Assembly: GCF_017313085.1 (NCBI RefSeq)
Contig: NZ_JAFLNF010000001.1
Coordinates: forward strand, 800,888-864,887
DNA: 64,000 nt
DNA from: Roseibium limicola
GTDB lineage: Bacteria > Pseudomonadota > Alphaproteobacteria > Rhizobiales > Stappiaceae
Reading direction: 5' to 3'
Positions 10,601 through 22,600 of this stretch are shown in pieces. Below the pieces are notes generated by a model, which saw nothing but the letters and a program-made list of their open reading frames with translations, did no database searches and was not told the DNA's origin. How positions within the stretch are numbered: position 1 is the first letter of the stretch; each line of letters starts with the position of its first letter. The translations under genes and the position numbers were made by a program.

Positions 10601-13600
10601 TGCCGATATCTGACGGTTGCGCCAAGTCCTTCAAGCTCGACCAACAGATCATGGGTTTCTGCCTTCAATGCAGAGCGACCTGAAAGCCACAGTTTCGGAT
10701 GATGAGCAGCTTCAGCGATTGCCCGCGCCACATGCAGGCCGAGCCCCCCCGCGCCGCCGGTCAGAAGATAAACGCCGTTATCGCTCCACTGCGATGCCGT
10801 CGCTGGGCGACGGGTCACAAGCTCTTGCCAGCGCCTGATATGCCGATGGTTGTCTCTGTAGAGGACAGTCTGCTCGTCACGAGCATGCATTGCATCTTGC
10901 GCAATCTTGTCGGCCAGCGCGTCCTGTGTGCCCTCAGCCACAATGATCTGGCAGGAGAGTTCCCCCTGCTCCAGTGCGGCACAGCGCAACAGTCCGCCCA
11001 GCCCTTCCAGCAAGGCATCGTCGCCCTGCCCTGAAACAACGACCTGGAAAGTTCGGCTCTGCGAAGGCTGGGCTGCTGGTTGCTTCAGAAGATCCAGCAG
11101 TCTGACCGCATAATATGCGTACTGTTTGTCGACGGTCTCATCTGGTGCAGTCAGACGAACAACATCTACGCCAGAAGCTGACAATTGCCCCGCCAGATGG
11201 CCGTTACGCGACAAGCACCCGCACAGGACCACCGTCCGCTGACCAGCCGTAACAGGGTCAGGTGTCATGATCGGCTTGTCCTGCCAGACAGGCGTCAATA
11301 TGAGCGGCAACTGTATATCTGAAGCCTTGGCCGGCGGCGTTGAGGTCGGCTGTGCGTCCATTTCCGGCAGCCAACAATAGTCTTCGGCAAAGGGGTATGT
11401 CGGCAGGCTGACCGGTTGAGGCTTGGGTCCTTTTCGCAAAGCGGCCCAATCGACGCTCGCCCCCTGCACCCAAGCGTCAGCTATGGTGCCGAGCGGCCCG
11501 GCAAGGTTTGCCAATGGTCGTTTATGCGGCGCGGTTCCCTTGAAAACGCCCGAGACACCCGTCTGCTCCGCCAACACACGCTCAAGCTTGGCAATGAGAT
11601 CCAAGCGACCATCTGCGATGATCGCCAGGCGTTCTTCGAAGGCCTCACGTCCCTGCTGCAACGTATGGGCGACGGAAGGCAGTTGTGCAGCATCCAGTCC
11701 CAGCAAAGCTTGGTGGACATTCCGGAGAACCGCCTGCAACTGCTCGGCGCTGCGGGCAGAGAATGGGAAAATCTCGGTCCGTGGTGGCAGAGCTGCAGAT
11801 GACGTCCCTTCGTATTCGCCAAGAATAAAGTGAGCATTGGAGCCCCCTGCTCCGAAAGACGATAGCCCTGCGATCCGCTGTGACGACTGGCCCGAACGCT
11901 CTTCCCTCGCCCAGGGCTCAAGCTGCTGCTGGACCTTGAAGGGTGTCGCCTCAAAATCAATGTTCGGATTGGTCGTTCCGGAGTGCAGCGATGGCACGAG
12001 GCGCCCATGCTTCATCTGCAACAAAACTTTGGTCAGTCCCACAATCCCGGCTGCGCTCTCCGCATGTCCGATGTTCGATTTGACCGATCCGATGGAACAG
12101 CGGCGCTCGGTTTGTGGCCCATGTGCGAAAACACTCTTCAGCGCAGCGATCTCTATGGGGTCACCCAGACTTGTGCCCGTGCCATGTGCTTCAATGTAAC
12201 TGATATCATGCGGCTGAACGCCAGCGTGTCTGATGGCTTTCTCAATCACCGATGCTTGCGCCGCCGGATTGGGAACCGTGTAACCGTTGGTTTTGCCGCC
12301 ATGATTAAGCGCAGACCCGAGGATAACGCCATAGATCCGGTCACCATCCGCTTCAGCCTGGCTCAGGGGCTTCAACAGAACCGCGCCCACGCCTTCTGCC
12401 GGAACATACCCATCCCCGCCCTCGCCAAAACTTTCACAACGGCCTGTCGATGACAGAAAACGGCTCTGGGAAAGGGCAACATACTTGTTGGGGTGCGGCG
12501 TCAGATTGACCCCGCCTGCCAAAGCCACGGAACAGCCACCCGCTCTCAGGCTTTCGCAGGCAAGATGGATCGCCGTCAGGGATGATGAACACATGCTGTC
12601 GACGGCAATGCTCGGCCCATGAAAATTGAGAAAGTAGGAAACGCGGTTGGCAATGGAGGCTGGATTACCAGTGATCGACAGCGATTGTCCCTGAGCGCTG
12701 CGTTCAGGGCCGTAAAGTTGATATTCTTCCCACATGACACCGGCGAAAACACCGACATCACCGCCACTCAGTCCATCTGCTGCGCTGGGCGCCACATTGG
12801 ACCTTGTGTAGCCAGAATCTTCCAGCACTTCCCAGGCGCATTGCAGGAACAGACGCTCCTGCGGGTCCATGAACTGGGCTTCGCGCGGAGCAATGTTGAA
12901 AAACAACGGGTCGAAACGATCGTGCCCGTCGACAAAGCCCCCCCATTTGCTGGTCGTCTTGCCGGGTTTACGCTCAGGATCAAAGTAGAGACTGTGGTCC
13001 CATCGATCGCCAGGAATCTCGGAGATGCTGTCAGCCCCGTTTGCCAGGTTCTGCCAGAACTCGTCCAGCGTTCGCCCCCCCGGATAGCGCCCCGCCAGGC
13101 CGATGATCGCGATTGGCTCGTTCATGGCTGCGCGTTCGGTCTTTTGCGGAACCCGGACAGCAGCAGGCAGCGCTGGTGACGATCCTTCCGTCCCTGATCC
13201 GAGGAGAGACGTCAGCGCGTCGGCATGATGGGCACTGAAATGATCAATCAGGGAGCCAAGTGTCTGGTGTTCGAAAAACAGCGTTTTCGGCAAGGTCCCA
13301 AAGTCGCGCTCCAGTTCGTCGGTCATGCGCGTGATCAGGATGGAGTCGATGCCGTAATCTTCAAGCGGCGCTGCGAGCGAAATGACGGAAGCCTCAATCT
13401 CGGTCTCCCGCGCCACCAGAGTGACGAAATACCGCTCGACCGCTGCTTTGTCCGGCGTTTTAGGTGCCGAAGTAATAGACCTTGAGCGATCAGACGCCGG
13501 GCCCTGTTGCTTGAGGAGACGCAGGCTGAAACCCTCAATGCGCACGAGGACTTTGCCGGTCTCATCGGCCAGATCAATATCCAGCTTGCGCAGTCCGCTG

Positions 13601-16600
13601 CCCGAGGGGCGCGCCCTGAGATGCGCCCACATCGTCTCAACCGTCTCACCGAACACCACGATGTTCTCGATGCCATAAGGCAGAGCCAGAACACTCTCAT
13701 CATCTTCGGAAAACAGCACCAGAGCAGCATGAAACGCCGCATCCATCAGGCTGGGGTGAAGCCCATAGGAGTGGTTCTCCCGCACGGCTGCCTGAGGGAG
13801 CTGAAGCTTCGCCAGAACGCCCTGCACGCCGGATGTCACCTGCCGGATTGCCCGGAAGGCCGGCCCATACTCAATGCCGAGAACCGAATAGCTGGCATAG
13901 AGCCAATCAGGATCGTGTTCGGTCTGACAATCCTGCTGCAAATCATCGAGCAGAATCTGTGGTTGCTCCGAGGCCGGCTCCTCCGTGCGCAGCTCGCAAC
14001 GCATATGCTCGGTCTGTGCCTCATCTCCCGACATCAGGCTGAGCGACCAGGCTTCCTCAGCGATCTGCATGAGAGGAATCTGAACACGCATCTTGCCGGC
14101 ATCGAGTTCAACTGGCGTGCGCCATGTCAGATTTGAAAACCTCAGAACCGGATTGGCCTTGCTTGTCTTCTCCAGCCCAGCCTCGCACGCCAGTGCCAGG
14201 CTCATGGCGCCGGGTAGAATGCGTTCGCCATGGATCCTGTGATCGCGCAGATAGAAAGCGTCTGCATCAAGAACGGTCTGGAAACAGTTGTTTGCAGATG
14301 CATCAGAAGGCCGCTCTGAAGCGGTTTTTTCGGCCAGACCGGGTCCAACCCGGTAAACATCCCGTGCGAATGGATATGTTGGCAGGCGAAGACGCTTGTG
14401 TGGTCCGGCTGTCAGCTTGCCCCAAGCAACTTGGCCGCCAATCACCCAACGTCTTGCCAGATCCGCCAGGCTCGCTGAAGTCTCGTTATCCTTCTGTCCT
14501 TCCCGGCCTGGAGCAACCCTTCCCTGCCAGATGCCAGATGCAGAACCTGTTCCAGATCCCTGCACCAGAAACGTCCTCAGGCGTTCGGCGAACTCCTCAA
14601 CCGATCCGGCAACGATCGCCAGCCGCTCGTTCAGGGGCGCGCGTCCGACCTGAAGCGTGAATGCCAGATCTTCCGGATCGATAGACCCTGCTGCCGCATC
14701 TTCCAGAAACGCCACCAGATTACCTGCGACGTCCCGCAACCGCGTCGCATCCCTGGCTGACAGGGGATAAAGCAACGGCCCAACAGATGGCATTTTTGTA
14801 GAAGCAGGCGTGTCACCTGAATTCGGTTGGTGCTCCTCAAGCACTGCATGCGCATTCACCCCGCCGAAGCCAAAGCTGCTAACCCCGGCTCGAAGCGGCA
14901 CAATGCTACCTCTGCTGTCGCGGACAGGCTCCCAGGTCTGTGCATTGCGAACAATCCGGAACGGCGTTCCGTTCAGATCAATATAAGGATTGATCTTTTC
15001 ACAGTGCAGGCTTGGGGCAAGTTGTTTGTGTTGCAGCTGCATAAGGACCTTGATAATCCCGGCAACGCCTGCGGCCAGTTCCAAGTGCCCAATATTGGTT
15101 TTGACCGATCCAAGGCCTATGCCCTGTCCTGCAAACTCAATCGTGGTTTCAGGCAGATTCGCCAAGGCTGACTTCAGAGCATTGATCTCAACCGGATCCC
15201 CCAGCGCCGTTCCCGTGCCATGCACCTCAATATAGCCAATGGTGCGAGGGTCGATCCCGGCTTTTTTGTAAGCCGCTATCAGCAAATCAGCCTGTGCCTG
15301 GGTGTTGGGAGCCGTCAGCGAATTGGCATGGCCACCATGGTTGATCGCCGTTGCAAGCACATTGGCCAGAATTGGGTCACCGTCCTTGACTGCGTCCGAC
15401 CGGCGGCGCAGGAACAACATGCCAGCGCCCTCGCCGCGCACATAGCCATTCGCCTTATCCGAGAAGGTCTTGCAGCGTCCATCCGGTGACAACATCCCGG
15501 CCTTGGCAAAATTGATATGAGCATCTGGTGTGAGGATCGTATTGACCCCGCCGACCAGTGCCATGTCACAGTCGCCAGCTTCAATCGCCTGAATGGCCCG
15601 GTGCAGCGCGACCAGAGAACTCGAGCAAGCCGTTTCCACCGGCTCACTCGGTCCGTGCAAATCCAGAAAATAACTGATCCGGTTCGGGCCGACTGACGCA
15701 ACCGACCCCGTCGCAACATACCCTTCACTTCCCGTATCGTCGCCAAAAGCTCCGTCATATCCACTCGAAGAAGTTCCGACGAAAACCCCGACTTTCTGGC
15801 CAGCAAGGCTCTTTGGAGAATGACCTGCATCTTCAATCGCCTTCCAGGCGTGGAGCAGCATAAGCCGCTGCTGCGGGTCCATCAGCTTTGCTTCACGCGG
15901 CGATATATTGAAGAAGAGCGGATCGAATTCGAAAACCCCTTCGTTAAATCCACCCCAATGGATATTGGTTTTGCCCGAGTGTTGCTTCGGGTCACCGTCA
16001 ATTGCCCGCCAGTTCCAGCGGTCCTCAGGTATGCGGCTGATACAGTCCCGCCCAGCAATCAGGTTCGCCCAGAACGCGTCCAGGTCACGAGCCAGAGGGA
16101 ACGCACCGCTGTAGCCCACAATAACGATAGGATCGTCATTCCCAGGCGCCCGGTTTTCCAGTTGCTCGCCAGATGCAGGGCTTTCAGTCCAAACACGTTC
16201 AGCGCTGCGTGACGCTGCGACAGTCGTCTTGCCAACAAACGGGTGGGCGGAGGCTGTCGTCACCCCCAGCTGCTCATCCGTCAGGTCATCGGCAATGTGA
16301 TCTGCCAACCTGGAAAGAGAGGAGAATTCAAAGAAGTCCGCCGGGGTCAGGGCAAGGCCCAACCCGGCGTTAATGCGGGATGAAAAGGCGGTCATCGTGA
16401 TGGAATCGAAGCCGAAGTCACCCAGTTCCGCCTCAACGTCCAATTCTGACGGTTCAACCTCCAGCGTCTGTGCCGCAATGTCCGTCACCAGCTCAAGTGT
16501 TTTGGCTGTTCGGTCCACAGCGCTCAAGGCCTGGCTTTGCCCCGAGGCGATGCCGGAACTGTGCGCCTCCACATTTCTGGCTGTGAAATCCTCGAGGCGA

Positions 16601-19600
16601 ACCTTTACCCACCCCTGTTCATCGCAGATATCGACAGAAATGCCGCTGTCTCCTGCCACAAGAACCGCCCACATATCACCAACAGTCTTGCCGAACACCT
16701 GAACCCGACGCACTGAGAAAGGCAGAGCCAACGAGCCGGCGATATCATCCTGCAAAGCCAGAACCGCCTGCAGCGCGCCATCCAGTATCGCCGGATTCAA
16801 GGCCAAGTCTCGATCCGCCGCCTCGGGTAAGGTCAGGCGCGCAACAACACGGTCTGTTCCTTGCCACAGCCCGCTAATAGACTGCTGAGCCGGTCCATAC
16901 TGCAGTCCCATATCGGCGAAGCGGCGATACAGCGTTGCCGTGGCAACTTCGTTGCGTGCCATTTGCCGTGCACGATCAAGCTCGACCCGTGGCACATCAT
17001 TGACCTGAAGAGGCCGGGCCACGCCTTGCGCAAGCTGCATCGCCCCGCCGACCCCGGATGCCGCAATCCTGTATTGCCGATCATCGCCATGCCCGATCTG
17101 GAACGTGACTTCGATATTCACCGGGCCATTTTCGACCCGCAGGGCTTCAGTCCAGCCATGTCCGATCAGCTCGAATGCCTCTGAATGCCCTTCTGCAAGT
17201 GAAAGCGCAGCACTCAACAACTCAAAGCACATCACACCTGGCAGGACCTTGTCGCCCAAAACCAGATGATCTCGCAGAAAACTCTCTGTCCCGAAGACAG
17301 TGGTGTGAAAGTGATGGCTCGACTTATCGGGTGTCCGGGGCGCTGCACCGGCTTTTTGTCCAACCCAGAAGGAGGTCTTCGCAAACGGATATCCGGGAAG
17401 GGCAATGCGCTTTCCGGACAGGTTACGACGAACGGATTTCCAGTCGACGCCAAAACCGCCGACCCAGAGCGCCAGCAGATCATCGGCACGGCCACGAGAT
17501 GCCAGTCCGGCAGCAGCTTCCCGTAATGGGTTATCGGTCTCCAGAACCGTGATGGTCTTCCGGTTCGAAGCGACACGTCCGATGTGAAGTGTGGCGGCCG
17601 GTTTACCGTCAGCAAAGGATCGAAGACGCTCGCGCAGCTGGTCGTGTGTTTCAGCCAGGAAACCCAGGCGGAACTCCATCGGATCACGGGCGAGTTGCAG
17701 CGTATGGGCAATGTCGCTCAGGGCTAATTCAGTTTCCGAACTGGCAAGGACTGTCGCCAACTGAGCAGCAGCTTCCTTCAACTGCGCTTCAGATTTTGCA
17801 GAAAGAACGATCAGTTCCGGGCCCGCCATCAAAGTTGCCGGAGGAGTATAGGGTTGTGCGGGCACATATTCTTCCACAACGATATGCGCATTACTGCCCC
17901 CGAAGCCAAAACTGCTGACCCCTGCGCGTCTCGGCAAGGTCGCGCCATCGCCATCCGTAGGTCGATCCCAGGTCTGGCCCGATTGAGCGACCCGAAACGG
18001 ACTATCTTTTAATTTCAGATAAGGGTTCAGGACGTCGCAATGCAGGCTGCGGGCAATCTCGCCGTGGCGGATCTGAAGCAGAACCTTGATCAGTCCTGCA
18101 GCCCCTGCGGCCAATTCCAGATGGCCGATGTTGGATTTGACCGACCCGAGCGTACAAACCTGCTCAGGTGCCGGGCCAAATGCCATTTCCGCATCCCGTG
18201 CCAAATCAGCGAAGGCGGCTTTCAGCGCTTCCACTTCAATGGGGTCGCCTAGCGGTGTGCCGGTGCCATGGGCTTCCAGATAGGTGACCGAGCGGGGATC
18301 GAAACCAGCCTGCGCATAGGCTGTCCGCAGAAGATCGGCCTGGGCTTTCGGGTTCGGCGCCGTCAAAGACGCAGCGTGGCCGCCATGGTTTTCAGCACTG
18401 GCACGAATGACCGCCAGAACCCGATCGCCGTCACGCTCCGCTTCGGCCAGAGGCTTCAGGAAAACCAGCCCCACACCTTCTCCGCGCGCGTATCCGTCGG
18501 CATCGGCTGAAAAAGATTTGCACTTGCCGCCGGGCGACAACATGCCGGCTTTCGAGAACCCAACAAAGGCCTCCGGCAAAAGCAGCGCATTGATGCCGCC
18601 AGCAATGGCCGCCCGACAATGTCCGGACCGAATGGCTTCCACCGCCCGGTGAACGGCAATCAGGGCACTGGAGCAGGCCGTCTCGACGGCAACACTGGGG
18701 CCGTGAAAATCATAGTAATAGCTGATGCGGTTGGGCCCGAGAGACGGGGCAAGACCCGTCATCGAATAGCCCTCAATCTCTGTTCCGGCATCCGAAATCA
18801 ACCGACTGTATCCCGTATCCGCCGTGCCGATAAAGACCCCGGTTCTCGACCCGCCGAGGGAGGAAGGCGCATAGCCAGCATCTTCCATCACCCGCCAGGC
18901 CTGTGTCAGCAACAGCCGTTGCTGCGGGTCCATCATCCGGGCTTCAGGGGCAGATATTCCAAAGAACGACGCATCAAACTCGGCCATCCCCTCGATAAAG
19001 CCGCCCCATTTGACATTGCCACGTCCAGGCTCGGACAACGGATCTCCCCAGTAGTCCCGCCAGTTCCATCGCTCAGCCGGTATTTCACCAATGCAGTCGC
19101 GCCCTTCCTTGAGAACATCCCAGAACGCATCGGCATCGGGCGCACCGGGGAACTGGCAACTCATTCCGATAATGGCAACCGCCTCATCCTGCCGGACGGA
19201 AGACGCATCAGAAATCTGCACGCCATCGGTCGCAACTGAACCTGAAATCTCAGCAGCGTGCTTCGAAGTTTTCAAAGGAAGAGCAGTGTCCGTTGCAGGC
19301 GTGGCAGCTTGCGGCACAACACCAAGCGCCTTGGCCATATGCTCCGTTTGCTCTTCACTCAGATATCGCGCCAGACCATCGAGAGTTGGGAATTCGAAGA
19401 AAAGTGTCGGCGTCAGATCAAGGTCGAATCGATCATTCAGGTGATTGGCGAACTGAGTGAAGCCGATGGAGTCGAAACCGTATTCGGTCAGCTCTACATC
19501 AGGATCAAGTTCATCAGAGGGGACCTTGAGCTGCGCACCGGTTTCTTCAAACAACCGCACAAGGACATGTCTGTACAGATCAGCTGCATTCACCGGTGAA

Positions 19601-22600
19601 GTCTGCACTGCGGTTTCCGTGATCGCCGCCACTGCAGGATTATTAGGCCTGTTCGCAACCCGTACTCTGGGAAGAGATACATTGATAAAGCTTCGGATTT
19701 TCGCAGCATTGCCGACAGCGATCAACATACGCGATGCGTCGCCACTCACTGCTGCATAAAGAGCTTCAAGACCGGCTCGGGTTTCCATCGGCACCAGTCC
19801 GGTTGTCTTCTGCATGAGTTTTTGCTGGTCTTCATCCAGCCCCATGCCACCATCGCGCCAGAGTGGCCAGGCAATCGAAACGGTTTTGCCTTGGCAATGA
19901 CCTTCTTCCCGTCGCCTTTCGCGTTCGGCTGCAAATCCATCCAGAAAACTGTTGGCCGCAGCATAATCCGCCTGTCCCGCATTGCCGACGGCACCTGAAA
20001 TCGAGGAAAAAAGGACGAAGAAGTCCAGGGGATCCTTACCCAACGCCTTGTCGAGCGCGACGACACCACTGACTTTGGGGGCCAGCACGGCCGCAAGCTG
20101 TGCGGGCGTCTTGGAGGCAAAAGCCCCATCTTGCAGTGCCCCGGCGGCGTGAATGACACCATCAATCTTGCCGTGAGCTCGACGGATATCCGAGACTGCG
20201 CGCGACACGGCGGCATCATCGCTCAGATCGAGGCAGAGGTGCTTCAAATTGCGATGTCGCTCGATCCATTGTGCAAGATCTGAGCCCGGCGCCCTTCGTC
20301 CGGCAAGCACCATCGTGGCGTTCGGCACCTGTTTCAGGATGTCTCCAGCCAACAGTCGGCCCAGTTTTCCGGCGCCTCCGGTAATCAGGTAGACGCCGTC
20401 AGAGACCCACGGCATCTGAGACGGGGCCCGCGCTGCAGCCGTTTCCTGCCAAAGCTCCATCGACAATCCTTCGGCACGAACCTGAAGCACGGCACCAGAA
20501 GGCGCTTTGGCTGCCTGGCGAAGGGCATGGGCCACTTCTGTTGCCGCGAAGGCGTCCTTCAGACAGACAATCTGGCCCGAGATTTTCGGGTGTTCTTTGG
20601 CGATGCTGCGCAGCATGCCGGCGAGACCGCTGAGCGGCTGATCCCGGTCATCATTCTCAAAGACAAGCTGCAGAAGAAGTGGACTTCCCTTCAACTCCTT
20701 CTGGGCAATCGCCATCACCTGACGCGCCAGATTGGAATAGCGCTGTGAACCGGACTGGCCCCGATTGTCATCCAGCGCCCTGCAATCCCAACCATCAAGG
20801 TCCCTTTGCAGTTGCTCAGGATCGGTTTGCGCTGCCGCCAACAACACAATCTTTCTGCGGTCATCTCCGGCAATAGGAGCAATCTCAAGCGGATGCCAGA
20901 CAGGATAAAAGCGCAGGACTTCATTTTCCACGGGCTCAGCCAACGTCCGTGTGCTGAAGCCTTTCAGCGATGCACGGACGCTGCCATCACCTGCAACAAC
21001 ATCAATATCCATCTTGCGCAATTTGGAAGCACTGACGCCCTCTGCCTGCGGGCGCACATGGGCCCACATCACCGCTTCACAGGCGCCCGAAACGTCAACA
21101 CTCTCGATGGCAAACGGCAGGGCTGCAGTCTCGGGCCCACTGGCTTTTTCATCCAGCGTCAAACCAATCGCGGCTTGCAGAGCGCCATCCAACAGGCTCG
21201 GATGAAGATCAAATGCGCCGAGGCTAGAAATCAGGTGATCCGGCAACTCCAAGCGTGCGAGAATTTCGGTTTCACCTGTTACTCCGGGAAGCAAGAACAG
21301 CTCTTTCAGCACGCGGTGACTGCCGCCGTAGTCCAGCCCCATCGTATCGAAGGCCGCGTAAATGTCCCGCATTCCGATCTGGCGTTTGGCCGCATTACGC
21401 AGAGCAGCGAGGTCCCGGTTTTGCACCTGTGACTCCACGCCAGAGCTCACCCGCATCTGAGCATGAAGCAAGCGTTCGCCATCGGCCGTCTGAGTTGAAA
21501 TCTCGACCCGGGCAGTCCCTTGAAGGCCACTGATGACGTCACAATGAACGCACAGCGTCTCTTCAACGATGAGAGGCGCCATCCAGACAACTTGCTGCAG
21601 ACGCGGTTGAAGGAAGCCTTCGCCCTCAGCAGCCTTCCGCGCGATCTCGAGATAGGCAACGCCCGGCAAGGTCGCTTTGCCCGCAACCTTGTGATCGGCC
21701 AGAAAGTGTTCCTGCCCCGTGAAAGTTATCGCGTAGCAGCCGTTGCCTTGTCGAACAGGCTGCAGTGTTGGCGCGGGAACAACCGCTGCCACGGCGTCGT
21801 CCGGCAGCCAGAAGCGTTTGCGCTGGAAAGCATAGCCAGGAAGCGCGATGCGGTGAGGCTTATTGGGCCCATAGAGTTTGGACCAGTCCACATCACCCCC
21901 AACAACCCAATGTTCGGCGAGGCTCTGAGCTGAGCTTCCTGTGGGATCAAGTGCATCGCGCTTTTCGCGCCGTCCAGCAGGAGCTTGGCCCTGAGAGGCA
22001 ATCTTCTGGTCTCCTGCCAGAAACGCCTGCATCTTCGCAACCAGTTCTGCAGTGGTCTCCGCGACGAAGGCCACGCGAACCCGCATGGCATCCCGGCCAA
22101 TCTGCAAGGTACAAGCTATGTTTGGCAGGTGTTCCGCCCGCACAGCTTCCAGCAAGAGGGCAATGGTTTCCTGAAGGGCGGCATCCGACTTGGCAGACAC
22201 TGGCACGACCATTGGCGTTGGCCCAGGCGATGGCCGGTTCGTTCCAGCCTGCCGATACTCTTCAACGACCAGATGCACATTGGTGCCACCTGCCCCAAAA
22301 GAGCTTAAGCCTGCACGGCGCGGCTGTTCGATGCCATCCACGACGGGCTGCGGCCAGGCAGTTGCTGCCTGCAGCAAATGAAAAGGGCTCTCATCCAGAT
22401 CCAGAAGCGGATTGGGATCTGCGCAATGCAGCGTTTGGAAGCGGGTCGCAGCTTTCAGGGAAAGCAGCACCTTGATCAGGCCCGCAACGCCGGCGGCTGT
22501 TTCCGCGTGACCAATATTGGATTTCACTGAGCCGAGGCCTATCAGAGGCTCTGCTGGCTGATCCAGCTTGTGGTCTTGGTAAAGCTCTTCAAAGGCGAGC

